Shown here: one piece after another, positions 18,025 to 28,100 of the stretch
How the letters are laid out: every line of letters starts with the position of its first letter
Numbering within the stretch: position 1 is the stretch's first letter
Origin: Nocardia otitidiscaviarum NBRC 14405
GTDB taxonomy: Bacteria; Actinomycetota; Actinomycetes; Mycobacteriales; Mycobacteriaceae
Assembly (NCBI RefSeq): GCF_000308635.1
Contig: NZ_BAGD01000281.1
Location: 62,001 to 126,000 of the forward strand
Length of the DNA stretch: 64,000 nt
Direction of reading: 5' to 3'
Position numbers and translations under genes: made by a program
Notes under the pieces: generated by a model
What the model was told of the DNA's origin: nothing
What the model saw: the letters and a program-made list of their open reading frames with translations, nothing else
Database searches by the model: none

Positions 18025-19316
18025 CCGCGTACTGGTGCGAGCGGGCGTGGCTGCCCGACGGCGTCGCGGACGGCGTGCGCGTCGAGGTGGCCGACGGCGT
18101 CATCACCGCGGTGTCCACCGGCGCGCCGCGCGCCGGGACGGTGCTGTCCGGCCTGGTGGTGCCCGGCTTCGCGAACACCCACTCGCACGCCTTCCACCGT
18201 GCTCTGCGCGGGCGCACCCATGACGATCGTGGCAGCTTCTGGACCTGGCGCGACCGCATGTACGCGCTGGCCGAACGGCTGCAACCGGATTCCTACTACC
18301 GGCTGGCCCGTGCGGTGTACGCGGAGATGGTGTCGGCGGGCTACACCAGCGTCGCCGAATTCCACTACCTGCACCATCCCGGTGGCGGGCAGCGCTACGC
18401 CGATCCCAACGAGTTCTCCCACGCGCTGGTCGCCGCGGCCGTCGACGCCGGAATCCGGTTGACCCTGCTCGATGTGTGCTACCTGGCGGGCGGCTTCGAG
18501 CAGCCCACCGCCGGTGCGCAGCGGCGGTTCGACGACGGCGATGCCGACGCCTGGGCGCGACGCGTCGAATCCTTCCGTCCGGCAGCCGGTCTCGTCGTCA
18601 CCGGAGCCGCGATTCATTCCGTGCGGGCCGTCCCGGTCGACCAGCTGCCCACCGTGGTGGCCGCAGCCGCGGACCGCCCGTTGCACGTGCATCTCTCCGA
18701 ACAGCCACGCGAGAACGCGGAATGTCGCCAACGCTACGGGTGCACTCCTACGCAACTGCTGGCCTCGGCCGGTGCGTGGACGCCCCGTTCGGTGGCCGTC
18801 CACGCCACCCATCTGGAACCCGCCGACATCACCGCGCTGGCGGGGAGCTGGGTATGCCTGTGTCCCAGTACGGAATCCGATCTGGGCGACGGTATCGGCC
18901 CCGCACGGCGGCTCGCGGACGCCGGGGTGCGGCTGTGCCTGGGCAGCGATTCGAACGCGGTGGTCGATCCGTGGTTCGAAACCCGGGCGCTGGAATGGCA
19001 CGAACGCCTGGCCGCCGGTCGCCGAGGCCGCTTCGAGCCCGTGGAACTGCTGTCCGCCGCGACCGGGCACGCCGCCTCGGGCTGGTTCGGACCGGGGGAG
19101 ATCGCACCCGGGCGGGAGGCCGACCTGGTGGTCGTCGATACCGGCTCACCGCGTACGGCCGGTGCGGATGGCGCTGGAACCCTGTACGCCGCAACCGCTT
19201 CCGATGTCACCGATGTGATGGTCGCGGGCCGGTGGGTGGTCCGTGGGCGAGTGCACCGCGACATCACCGATATCGCGGCAGCACTCGCCACCGAAATCGC
19301 CGCGCTGACGACCTAG
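18021..19316 (+). CDS. hutF: Formimidoylglutamate deiminase HutF
   Basis: A 431-residue amidohydrolase-superfamily enzyme that converts N-formimino-L-glutamate to N-formyl-L-glutamate and ammonia. It shows the metal-binding FANTHSHAFHRAL early on, a HVHLSEQPREN block, HATHLEP, and the terminal metal-ligand motif LGSDSNAVVDPW. The C-terminal READLVVVDT and VAGRWVVRGR segments form the usual composite beta domain. It is the last gene of the operon: no imidazolonepropionase (hutI) follows, and the next gene converges with a 4-bp overlap. Confidence 0.92.
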   Translation: MTAYWCERAWLPDGVADGVRVEVADGVITAVSTGAPRAGTVLSGLVVPGFANTHSHAFHRALRGRTHDDRGSFWTWRDRMYALAERLQPDSYYRLARAVYAEMVSAGYTSVAEFHYLHHPGGGQRYADPNEFSHALVAAAVDAGIRLTLLDVCYLAGGFEQPTAGAQRRFDDGDADAWARRVESFRPAAGLVVTGAAIHSVRAVPVDQLPTVVAAAADRPLHVHLSEQPRENAECRQRYGCTPTQLLASAGAWTPRSVAVHATHLEPADITALAGSWVCLCPSTESDLGDGIGPARRLADAGVRLCLGSDSNAVVDPWFETRALEWHERLAAGRRGRFEPVELLSAATGHAASGWFGPGEIAPGREADLVVVDTGSPRTAGADGAGTLYAATASDVTDVMVAGRWVVRGRVHRDITDIAAALATEIAALTT

Positions 19317-20125
19317 TCGGCCTGTGACGTGTCGACCGTATCGGTGTCGTCGTAGCTGGGCTGGGCGACGGACTGGCCGATGCTGGCCAGAATGCCCAGC
19401 ACCAGAATGACGATGAGCAGGATCTTGCCGCCCTGCGAAACCCACAGCGGTCGGGTGGGGGAGGCGGCCGGCGGCTGCGCGGCGGCCAGCACCGGATCGG
19501 TGGGCTGGGTGCCGTCACCGAAGGGCCCCTTCAGATAGGTGGGGGTGAGCAGATAGGCGTAGGCGCTGGTGCGCAGTTGCGTGCGGATCACGGCGGCGGT
19601 GGCCTCGAACACCGGCTGCGGCATGCGGCCGGTGATGAGGACGATGAGCCAGATGAAGAAGGCGATGACCGTCCACCCGGTGGTCAGCCAGCTGGCGAAG
19701 ATCAGGATCGGGATGGCGAGGATCAGGCGGAACAGCACCGCCAGCCGGTTGAGTTCGGTCGGCGGGTGGAACAGGACGCGGACCGGATAGTCGGCCGGAT
19801 TCCAGGCGAAGGGCGGGTAGGCGTCCACCAGCAGCATGCCGTAGCCGTAGACCCGAGTGGTGTAGGAGAAGTAGCCACGCAGAAACTCCGTGCACCAGTC
19901 GGGCAGGCGGCCGAGGACGAGCGCGCCGAACCAGCCGCAGATCACGACGACGATCGCGGCCAGCCCCAGGAACCAGACGACAATGGCCTGCGGAATGATC
20001 AGCAGCAGGCGCAGTAGCACGGTGAGGCGTGAATGCTGTTCCGGTGGAAAGATATCCAGATCGACAGTGGGTTCCTTGACCGGAACCCCGGTCTCGGGGG
20101 CGGGATAGTTTTCGGGGCCAGTCAT
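19313..20125 (-). CDS. DUF4389 membrane protein
   Basis: A 270-residue membrane protein with two repeated halves, each with a paired hydrophobic hairpin (RLTVLLRLLLIIPQAIVVWF and RLAVLFRLILAIPILIFASW), plus a single C-terminal helix (KILLIVILVLGILASIG) after a proline/alanine-rich linker. This duplicated RxxxLxRxxLxIPxxI pattern is that of DUF4389 proteins. Function unknown. It converges with hutF and shows no link to histidine use. Confidence 0.8.
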   Translation of the reverse strand: MTGPENYPAPETGVPVKEPTVDLDIFPPEQHSRLTVLLRLLLIIPQAIVVWFLGLAAIVVVICGWFGALVLGRLPDWCTEFLRGYFSYTTRVYGYGMLLVDAYPPFAWNPADYPVRVLFHPPTELNRLAVLFRLILAIPILIFASWLTTGWTVIAFFIWLIVLITGRMPQPVFEATAAVIRTQLRTSAYAYLLTPTYLKGPFGDGTQPTDPVLAAAQPPAASPTRPLWVSQGGKILLIVILVLGILASIGQSVAQPSYDDTDTVDTSQAD

Positions 20126-20282
20126 GAGGGGACCTCCCGGGTCGACGTAGTCGGTGCGTTCTTCGATTCAGGCGAATGTAGCCCAGAATTCGCTAGCGAG
20201 GGTGGTGTGAAACCCCCGGACGCCTCCGAGTGACGCTGCCATGGTCTCATCCGAGAGCCGCCGGTGCTACCTCGATTTCGAT

Positions 20283-20308
20283 GGGACCGCAGGCACGGCC
20301 GCGGTCCC
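20283..20308 (-). terminator. Hairpin downstream of the porin pair
   Basis: Arms GGGACCGC and GCGGTCCC with a 10-bp loop, about 47 bp beyond the stop of the second porin gene. No T-run, so this is a candidate terminator of the porin transcript. Confidence 0.35.
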
Positions 20309-20354
20309 GCCCGTGGGATTCGGGTGGGGCCGCGGCCGCACCTGGGCCGTCCGG

Positions 20355-21020
20355 TCAGCCGAGGCTGAACGGCTGGCCCCACAGGCGCAGCTCGGAACGG
20401 CCGAACTTGGTGGTCACCTCGACGCCGACGAAGGCGCGGGCCTGGGCGTATCCGGCGCAGCCGGACAGGCCGAGCGTGGAGTCCTTCCAGTTCACCGACG
20501 CCTGCTGCTCGGTGAACTTGAAGCCGCGCAGGTAGCTCTTCTCGCCGTAGGCATCCGGGCCCTCGAGGTCGAGCAGCCAGAAGGTGGACGCCTGGCCGGG
20601 GCCCAGCGTCAGGTTGCCGCCGGTGCTGACGCCGCCGCTGCCCTTGCCCTCCCAGGTGGTGGCGGCGTTCGCGCCACCGGTGCCATTGCCGCCGCTGATG
20701 TCGACCTGGCAGCCGACCACGTAGCCGGGGTAGATCTTCGAGTACTTGTGCTCGCCGTGGATCTCCACCTCGGCCCGGCCGGACGCCCACACATTGCGGT
20801 GCAGCGGAGTGGCACCCATGGACGGGTTGATGTTGACCGACTCGTTCACCAGGCGGATGGTGACGGCGGTGCCGTCGGGCAGCGTCTGGGTGATCTCACC
20901 GCCGGGCAGCGGGATGAAGGTGTCGGCGTGTGCGGCACCCGGGGAGAACAGGCCCAGCGCGACGGTGGCGGTCGCCGCGACACCGGCCAGGCGGGCGGCG
21001 GCTTTCTTCAGGATGGTCAT
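20355..21020 (-). CDS. MspA-family cell-wall porin, second of pair (NfpA/NfpB-like)
   Basis: A 221-residue exported protein. A signal peptide (basic MTILKKAAARL, hydrophobic core, cleavage after AHA) precedes the mature start DTFIPLPGGEI, matching the MspA mature start pattern. The rest is beta-rich with alternating glycines and the family C-terminal block GCAGYAQARAF followed by a final strand. MspA-type proteins form octameric water-filled channels through the mycolic-acid outer membrane for small polar solutes. Its neighbour 65 bp upstream is a paralogue sharing GCAGYAQARA and the PFS(I/L)G end. In Nocardia farcinica two such adjacent genes make one hetero-oligomeric channel, likely the case here. 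Confidence 0.88.
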   Translation of the reverse strand: MTILKKAAARLAGVAATATVALGLFSPGAAHADTFIPLPGGEITQTLPDGTAVTIRLVNESVNINPSMGATPLHRNVWASGRAEVEIHGEHKYSKIYPGYVVGCQVDISGGNGTGGANAATTWEGKGSGGVSTGGNLTLGPGQASTFWLLDLEGPDAYGEKSYLRGFKFTEQQASVNWKDSTLGLSGCAGYAQARAFVGVEVTTKFGRSELRLWGQPFSLG

Positions 21021-21085
21021 GATGATGTCTCTTTCGGAGCGTGAATGCTGTTCAGCACGAGGGGGATCGACGAAGACGGCCGGTG

Positions 21086-21724
21086 TCAGCCGATGCTGAA
21101 CGGAGCCCCGTAGAGGGTGGTCTTCGAGTAGTTGGTGCCGATGATCTCGACCACGGTGTAGGCGCGCGCCTGCGCGTATCCGGCGCAGCCCTGGATCTGG
21201 AGTTCCACATCCTTGTAGCTGACGTGGTACTGGCCCGCCTCGACGATGTCGAAGCCCTCGACGCCGACGAACTTGACCTCGCCCGGGCCGATCTTCACCG
21301 AGATGGAGCCACCGGCGTTCATGCCGGTGGTGGTGATGCCACCGGAGACGCCGGCGGAGATGGCGTTGTCGGCGATGCTGACCTGGCAGCCGATGATGTA
21401 GCCGGTGTTGATGCGCGAGGAGCCGTGCGTGGAGGAGTTGTTGGTACCCGGCGCACCGCTGCCGCCGACGAAGGGCTTGGGGTCGCCCTTGGGGGTCTCG
21501 GTCACGTCGGCGAGCACGGTGCCGCTCACCCAGGCCACGCGTCCGGCGCCGTTGGCTGCCATGGACGGCGAGATCAGGGCGCTCTCCGCGACCCGCTTGA
21601 TGGTCACGCCGGGTCCGACCGTCTCACCGTCCGGCAGCGGGACGAAGGTGTCGGCGGTCGCCGTACCGCTGGCCAGCCCGAGGGCGGCGGTTGCCAGCGC
21701 GGAGGCAGCAAGGAGTTTTCGCAT
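21086..21724 (-). CDS. MspA-family cell-wall porin, first of pair (NfpA/NfpB-like)
   Basis: A 212-residue protein with signal peptide MRKLLAASALATAALGLASG, cleaved after TATA, then DTFVPLPDGETVGPGV. An INTGYIIGCQVSI strand, glycine-rich central strands, and GCAGYAQARAYTVVEI near the end are as in MspA. It differs from the downstream paralogue mainly in the middle, where a PKGDPKPFVGGSGAPGTNN loop is inserted. GAGG precedes the start by 11 bp. It is transcribed away from the iron-uptake genes, first in the two-gene porin unit. Confidence 0.88.
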   Translation of the reverse strand: MRKLLAASALATAALGLASGTATADTFVPLPDGETVGPGVTIKRVAESALISPSMAANGAGRVAWVSGTVLADVTETPKGDPKPFVGGSGAPGTNNSSTHGSSRINTGYIIGCQVSIADNAISAGVSGGITTTGMNAGGSISVKIGPGEVKFVGVEGFDIVEAGQYHVSYKDVELQIQGCAGYAQARAYTVVEIIGTNYSKTTLYGAPFSIG

Positions 21725-22067
21725 CGTGGGGGTTTCCTCATCAGGTGGGGGAATCGAATCGCGTTCTCGGACAACTCGCAGCGACCGGGAACCGACTCGC
21801 GTCTAGCAGTGGGAAGGACTACCACCACCAGCACCGGGAATAGGGCTCGTACGGTGTACAAATATGGGATGTATCACAGTGCTGCTGTGAAAGAGCCTGG
21901 TGGGCAAGCAAGTTCGCTAAGACTGGAAGGATTCGCCGTACCGGTCCTCGATATCCGCGCGGCTGGACAAAGCCCCCGGTTCGTAGGTTAGGCTAACCTC
22001 GCTTGTTGTGACCGGAGTCGTTGACGTGCCGCGTGACCTGCACTGACGCGCTGATGAGAAAGCCCCG
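21725..22067. other. Divergent intergenic region, porins / siderophore uptake genes
   Basis: 343 bp without a gene. The left part must hold the porin promoter, with a long leader possible; a less GC-rich patch around 21850-21885 (TGTACAAATATGGGATGTAT) is the likeliest core. The right part has the IdeR box and the fepD leader. Confidence 0.4.
21983..22001. promoter_or_regulatory. IdeR iron box 1 (fepDGC promoter)
   Basis: The 19-bp site has the perfect core AGGTTAGGCTAACCT, matching the IdeR/DmdR consensus TTAGGTTAGGCTAACCTAA at 15 of 19 positions. It lies 67 bp before the fepD start. Fe-loaded IdeR bound here would block transcription of the uptake genes in iron-replete cells. Confidence 0.9.
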
Positions 22068-23120
22068 ATGGACAGACCGCGAGAAAGCCTCAGCACGGCC
22101 AGCGATGCTCCGGCAATCGCCGCCGCGCCCACCCGGCATTGGCGGGGTTGGCTCGCGGCCGGTGCGGTGCTCGCGCTGGTCTGCCTGTTCAGCCTGCTCA
22201 TCGGTGCGAAATCCATTGCGGTGGGCGAGGTGTGGGCAGCCCTGTGGCACGGCGGCGACTCGTCGGACCGGCTTATCGTCACCGAGTACCGCCTGCCGCG
22301 CACCCTGCTCGGCCTGCTGGCGGGCATCGCACTCGGCGTCGCGGGCTGCCTGATGCAGGGACTCACCCGCAATCCGCTCGCGGATCCGGGGCTGCTCGGC
22401 ATCAATGCCGGGGCCGCCTTCGCGATCACCGTCGCGGTCGCCTTCCTCGGCGTCACCGATATCGCCTCCTACGTGTGGTTCGGCTTCATCGGTGCCGCGC
22501 TCATCGCGCTGGTGGTCTACCGCCTGGGCACCGCGGGCAGGCAGGGTGCGGATCCGGTGCGCCTGACCCTGGCGGGCGTGGCGGTCACCGCAGTGCTGAC
22601 CGGCCTGACCAAGGGCCTGATCCTGCTGAACGCCAAGGCTTTCGACGAGATGCGCCAGTGGGATTCCGGATCGCTGACCGGGCGCGGCTACGACATCATC
22701 GCCGGGGCGGCGCCCTTCATCGCCGTCGGACTGGTGGCCGCCGTCATCGCCGCGCGCTCGCTCAATGCCGTCGCCCTCGGCGACGATCTGGCCCACGCGC
22801 TGGGCGTGCGCGTCACCCGCACCCGGCTGCTCACCGCCGCGGCCCTGACCCTGCTGTGCGGCACCGCGACCGCCGCTGTCGGACCCATCACCTTCATCGG
22901 ACTGGCGGTCCCGCACATCGCCCGCTGGATCGTCGGACCCGACCAGCGGTGGATCATCGCCTACTCGTTGCTGCTCGCGCCCACCCTGGTGCTGGGAGCG
23001 GATGTGCTGGGCCGCATCCTCATTCCCGGTGACGAGGTTCCCGCGGGTCTGGTGACCGCCTTCCTCGGCGCACCCGTACTCATCTGGCTGGCCCGTCGCG
23101 CCCGAGCGGGTGCGGCATGA
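22068..23120 (+). CDS. fepD: Ferric-siderophore ABC permease, FepD-like
   Basis: A 350-residue FecCD-family permease with about 10 membrane helices. Family blocks are RLPRTLLGLLAGIALGVAGC, QGLTRNPLADPGLLGINAGA, WDSGSLTGR and GPITFIGLAVPHIARWIVGP; the last is the contact region for the ATPase. It imports a ferric siderophore together with the following permease and ATPase. It overlaps the next gene by 4 bp (ATGA). An IdeR box lies immediately upstream. Confidence 0.92.
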   Translation: MDRPRESLSTASDAPAIAAAPTRHWRGWLAAGAVLALVCLFSLLIGAKSIAVGEVWAALWHGGDSSDRLIVTEYRLPRTLLGLLAGIALGVAGCLMQGLTRNPLADPGLLGINAGAAFAITVAVAFLGVTDIASYVWFGFIGAALIALVVYRLGTAGRQGADPVRLTLAGVAVTAVLTGLTKGLILLNAKAFDEMRQWDSGSLTGRGYDIIAGAAPFIAVGLVAAVIAARSLNAVALGDDLAHALGVRVTRTRLLTAAALTLLCGTATAAVGPITFIGLAVPHIARWIVGPDQRWIIAYSLLLAPTLVLGADVLGRILIPGDEVPAGLVTAFLGAPVLIWLARRARAGAA

Positions 23121-24166
23121 GCACGGAGATCGATTTCGGCCGGACCACCCTGGTGGTGCGCGCCCGCGGCCGCAGCGCCCGGATGGGGCTGCGCACCGCC
23201 GTGGTGTGCGCGGTGCTGCTCCTCACGGCGCTGGGCATGGCCGTACTGGCGCTGGGCACAGGCGATTACGCCATTCCACCGGATCGGGTGGTGCGCGCGC
23301 TGTTCGCCGGTGACAACCGCTTCGACCGACTGGTGGTGTGGGAGTGGCGATTCCCGCGGGTACTGCTGGCCCTGGCACTCGGCGCGGCGCTGGGCGTGAG
23401 CGGTGCGATCCTGCAGTCGGTGACCCGGAATCCGCTGGGTAGCCCGGATATCGTGGGATTCAACACCGGGGCCTACACCGGTGCGCTGATCGTCATTCTC
23501 ACCTTGGGCGGCGGCAACTTCCAGACCGCGGCCGGTGCGCTGATCGGTGGTCTCGGTGCGGCGCTGGCCATTCAACTGCTGGCCTTCCGGCACCATGTCT
23601 CCGGCTTCCGGCTGATCATCGTGGGTATCGGCGTGAGTGCCATGCTGGCCTCGGTCAATACCTGGCTGATTCTGCGGGCCGATCTGCACTCGGCCATGTC
23701 GGCCGCCGCCTGGGGTGCGGGTTCCCTGAACGGCCTGTCCTGGCCGCAGGTCGGTCCGGCGCTGCTCATGCTGGCCGTCCTGACCATCGCCGTGATCCCG
23801 GCCGCGTCCCGGCTGCGCATGCTGGAACTGGGCGACGATCTGGCCCACGCCTTCGGAATTCGGGTGGGCCGGGCCCGCATGCTCCTGATCGTGCTGAGTG
23901 TGGCGCTCACCGCGACCGCCACCGCCGTGGCCGGGCCGATCGCCTTCGTCGCCCTGGCCGCACCGCAACTGGGACGCCGCCTGGCGCGCACCCCGTCCAC
24001 CGCGCTCGCCCCGGCCGCCGCCATGGGTGCGCTGCTGCTGGTCGCCTGCGACTGGATCGCGCAGCGCGCCTTCGCCCCCGCCACGCTCCCGGTCGGCGTC
24101 GTCACCGCCTCGATCGGCGGACTGTACCTGGCCTATCTGCTGGTGGCCGAGGCGCGACGGAACTAG
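23117..24166 (+). CDS. fepG: Ferric-siderophore ABC permease, FepG-like
   Basis: A 349-residue FecCD permease, paralogous to the preceding one, with which it should form a heterodimeric channel. It has RFPRVLLALALGAALGVSGA, QSVTRNPLGSPDIVGFNTGA, WGAGSLNGLSW and GPIAFVALAAPQLGRRLART. The start overlaps the fepD stop and the ATPase gene begins 8 bp after its stop. Confidence 0.92.
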   Translation: MSTEIDFGRTTLVVRARGRSARMGLRTAVVCAVLLLTALGMAVLALGTGDYAIPPDRVVRALFAGDNRFDRLVVWEWRFPRVLLALALGAALGVSGAILQSVTRNPLGSPDIVGFNTGAYTGALIVILTLGGGNFQTAAGALIGGLGAALAIQLLAFRHHVSGFRLIIVGIGVSAMLASVNTWLILRADLHSAMSAAAWGAGSLNGLSWPQVGPALLMLAVLTIAVIPAASRLRMLELGDDLAHAFGIRVGRARMLLIVLSVALTATATAVAGPIAFVALAAPQLGRRLARTPSTALAPAAAMGALLLVACDWIAQRAFAPATLPVGVVTASIGGLYLAYLLVAEARRN

Positions 24167-24174
24167 AGGAAGCG

Positions 24175-25017
24175 ATGATGAACGAAACCGCCGACACCGC
24201 TGGGGAATCAGCCGCCGCCGCGGCGCGGCTGCGTGCGGACCGGGTTCGGCTCGGCTACGGCGGCCGCGTGATCAGTGACGGTCTCTCGGTGGATATTCCG
24301 GATGGGACGTTCACCGTCGTCATCGGCCCCAATGCCTGTGGTAAGTCCACGCTGCTGCGGGCGCTGGCCCGGCTGCTGAAGCCCGAGGACGGCGCGGTGC
24401 TGTTGGACGGCAAGGCCATTGCGTCGTATCCGGCCAAAGAGGTGGCCCGGCGCATCGGCCTGCTGCCGCAGACCTCCACCGCGCCCGACGGTATCCGGGT
24501 GGCGGATCTGGTGGCGCGTGGCCGCTATCCGCACCAGTCGCTGCTGCGGCAGTGGTCGCAGGCCGACGCCGAGGCCGTCGCCGCCGCCATGGCCGCCACC
24601 GGCGTGACCGAACTGTCCGCGCGCCCGGTGGACGAACTGTCCGGCGGGCAGCGGCAGCGGGTGTGGATCGCGATGGTGCTGGCACAGGACACGCCGGTGA
24701 TCCTGCTGGACGAACCCACCACCTACCTGGATATCGCCCATCAGATTCACCTGCTGGATCTGTGCCGGGCGCTGAATCGGGAATCCGGCCGCACCGTGGT
24801 GGCGGTGCTGCACGACCTGAACCACGCCTTCCGCTACGCCGATCACCTGATCGCCATGCGGGACGGGCGCGTGGTCGCCGCCGGACCGCCCGGCGAGATC
24901 GTCACGGCGGAGCTGGTGCGGGAGGTTTTCTCGCTCGGCTGCCGGGTCATCGACGATCCGGAAACCGGTGCGCCGCTGGTCGTTCCACTGGCGCGCGGCG
25001 CGGCCCGAATCGGTTGA
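24175..25017 (+). CDS. fepC: Ferric-siderophore ABC ATPase, FepC-like
   Basis: A 280-residue ATPase with Walker A GPNACGKSTLL, the Q-loop LLPQTS, signature LSGGQRQRVW, Walker B VILLDEPTTYLD and switch histidine in VLHDLNHA. The DEPTTYLDI and LNHAFRYADHL pattern is typical of iron-siderophore ATPases. GAGGAAGCG precedes tandem ATG codons (24175, 24178). It completes the permease-permease-ATPase set; the binding protein is encoded after the NRPS. Confidence 0.93.
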   Translation: MMNETADTAGESAAAAARLRADRVRLGYGGRVISDGLSVDIPDGTFTVVIGPNACGKSTLLRALARLLKPEDGAVLLDGKAIASYPAKEVARRIGLLPQTSTAPDGIRVADLVARGRYPHQSLLRQWSQADAEAVAAAMAATGVTELSARPVDELSGGQRQRVWIAMVLAQDTPVILLDEPTTYLDIAHQIHLLDLCRALNRESGRTVVAVLHDLNHAFRYADHLIAMRDGRVVAAGPPGEIVTAELVREVFSLGCRVIDDPETGAPLVVPLARGAARIG

Positions 25018-25063
25018 CGACCGCCGGTCGGGGGGCGTCGAGACGAAGCTTCCCCATTGCAAC

Positions 25064-25082
25064 TTAAGTTAGGCTAACCTAC
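25064..25082. promoter_or_regulatory. IdeR iron box 2 (NRPS promoter)
   Basis: TTAAGTTAGGCTAACCTAC matches the IdeR consensus at 17 of 19 positions. It lies about 75 bp before the NRPS start, so the biosynthetic gene has its own iron-repressed promoter in addition to read-through from fepC. Confidence 0.9.
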
Positions 25083-25155
25083 TTCAGTTGTCTGTTGGTT
25101 GGTCGTCCGCCGGGGTGGTGCGGGCCGAATGTTGTTGCTGATGAAGGGAGTTGCC

Positions 25156-28100
25156 GTGGTGTCGGTGGAGCGGGATGATGCGAGAACCTCTCTCGGACTG
25201 CCGCTGACCGGACCGCAGCTGGGCATCTGGAACGCTCAGCGCTTCGATCCCGAGTCGGGCCGCTATCTGGTCGGCGAGGTGCTGGAGATCACCGGCGACG
25301 CTCCCGTCGACGTCGAACTGCTCGCCGAGGCCATCCGCCGCACCGTGGCCGAGGCCGAGAACATGCGGCTGCGCTTCCGGGAAACCGCCGAGGGGCCACG
25401 GCAGTTCGTCACCGATGCCGAGGCCGTGCTGCGGCCGACCATCGACCTGCGCGCCGCCGCCGAACCCGTGGCGCTCGCCCACGAGGCGGTGGCCCTCGAA
25501 CGGCAGCGCGCCGCCGAGGACTGCCGCGCCATGGTGGACCGGCAGCTGTACAACTACACGCTCATCCGGGTCACCGACTGCCAGGTGTGGTGCGTGCAGC
25601 TCTACCACCACCTCATCGTGGACGGTTACAGCGCGGCCCTGCTCTCGCGTCGGGTGGCCGCGCACTACACCGCGCTGCGACGCGGAAAGCCCGCGCCCAA
25701 GCCCACTTTCGGCACCATCGCCGCACTGGTGGCGGAGGAGCGGGAGTACCGCGCCGGTGCGCAATTCGAACTCGACCGCAGATTCTGGCGCGATCAGCTC
25801 ACCCCGTGGCCCGATCTCGACGGCCGCGGCCGCCACGTGGGCGGAGCGGTGGAGCGCACCCTGCGCGCCGAGGCCGTGCTGTCGGCCGAAACGCTGACCC
25901 GGCTGCGTGAATGCGCGGAGAACTACGGCATCACCTGGGCGGATGTACTGGTGGCCAGCTACGCGGCCTTCCTGAACCGGCAACTCGGCACCTCCGACGT
26001 GGTGGTCTCCATGCTGCTCATGGGCCGGGTCGGCCGGGCCGCCCTGAGCACTCCGGCCATGGCCGTGAATGTGCTGCCGCTGCGCCTGCCCGTGCGCGCC
26101 GACGACCGCCTGAACGATCTCGGGCCGCGCGTGGCCGAGGCGTTGCGTGCGGTGCGGGCGCACCAGCGCTACAGCGGTGACGATCTGGCCCGAGACTTCC
26201 ACGGCTACGGCGCGGGCGACCTGCTGCACGGCGTCGGCATCAACCTCAAGGTCTTCGACTTCGCCCTGGACTTCGACGGTGCGCGCGGCGTCCTGCGCAA
26301 TGTGGCCGGTGGGCCGCCGGAGGACCTCGGCCTGACCGTCACCCCGCTGCCCGACGGTACGGTGCTGCTCGGCTTCGAACCCGATGCGCGCACCAATGAT
26401 CCGGAGGATGTGCGGCGGCGCATCGACGGCCTGGTTCGGGTGATCGACGCCTTCACCGGCGGTGACAAACCCGCGGTCGGGGCGCTGGAGATCATCGCGC
26501 GGGAGGAGCGCGCCCGGCTGCTGGCCGCCCGGTCCGGTGCGGCGGCGACCGACAGCGCCGAACTGGTGCCGGATGCTCTCGACCGTCTGGTGGCCGAGCG
26601 ACCCGATGCCATGGTGCTCGCACCGGGCGACGAGGGTGAGAACCCGTGGTCGGCTGCCGAACTCGGTGCCCGAGTCAACCGCCTCGCCCGCTGGCTGCGC
26701 GGCCGCGGGGTGGGGCCGGAAGTCGTGGTCGGCGTCGCTCTACCCCGCACCCCGGACCTGGTGGTGGCCCTGTTCGCGGTGTGGCGCGCGGGCGGTGTAT
26801 TCCTACCCCTGGATCCCGAACACCCGCTACCGCGTCTGCAGGCCGTCATCGATGACGCCGCCCCCGAACTGGTACTCGGCGCGGGCGACCTGGCCGACCG
26901 ACTGGCCGTCGCGGCCGACACCCGGGACCCTCACGGCACCGAGTCCGGGGCGGTGAGCCCGGAGCCCGGACACGCACCGCTCCGATACGTGGACATGAAC
27001 GCCGTGGGATTCCGCGACGAACTCGACCGGTGCTCGGCCGCGCCATTCGATAGCGACGGTGTGGACGGCGCGGTGTCGGCTCTCGCCGTCGGCACGGGGG
27101 CAGGTGCACGGAAACCGTCGTCGCCTGGCGGCGGTCTGGACGCGCGACACGGCGCGTACCTGATCTACACGTCCGGGTCGACCGGGCGGCCCAAGGGCGT
27201 ACTGGTGGAGCATGGGGCGTTGGCGTGGCTGCTGGCCGCGCATCGGGCCGGGATGTACGCCGAGGCGGCCGAGCGTGCCGGACGCCCGCTGGCCGTGGCG
27301 CATACCACGTCGTTCGCCTTCGACGCCGCGCTCGATCCGCTGCTGTGGCTGCTCGACGGCCACCGTATCCACGTGTACGACAGTGAGATCCGGCGTGATC
27401 CCGCCGCTCTGGTCGCGGCCTTCGCGCGGGACGGGATCGACGTCGTGGACGGAACCCCCACGTTCGCGGCGGCGCTGTTGGAGCACGGGTTGGCCGATAT
27501 CGGCCCGCGACTGCTGGCGCTCGGCGGGGAGGCGTGCCCACCGGAGCTGTGGCAGGCCGTGCGGCGTGCGGGGATCCCCGCGGTCAATCTGTACGGGCCG
27601 ACCGAGGCCACCGTCGACGCCCTCACCGCACCGGTCGACGGCGCGCGCCCGGTCATCGGTTCGCCGGTTCCGGGAGCACGAATCTATCTGCTGGACAACG
27701 CTCTCCAGACCGTCGCCGATCATCGGGTAGGGGAGCTGTATCTGGCCGGGCCGCAGCTCGCGCGCGGCTATCTCGGCCGTCCGGACGCGACGGCGGACCG
27801 CTTCGTCGCCGACCCCTACGGACCGCCGGGCGCGCGCATGTACCGCACCGGCGACCGGGCGCGCTGGGTGCCCGGCCGTGGTTACGAGTATGTCGGCCGC
27901 GTCGACAATCAGGTCAAGATCCGTGGTCACCGCGTGGAATTGGGGGAGGTCGAGGCCGCGCTCGGGACGCTGCCCGAGGTGCGGGCGGCGGCCGCCGACA
28001 TTCGTGAGATCTCCGGACGACCCACGCTCGTCGGCTACGTGGTCACGGCCGGGGCCGCGCCGAACGCGGTCGAATTGCGTTCGCGGCTGGCGGATGTGGT

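Noticed and set aside
25084..26229. Long minus-strand open frame opposite the NRPS gene
   Set aside because: It mirrors the high-GC codon pattern of the NRPS; no ribosome binding site or domain; overlaps IdeR box 2.
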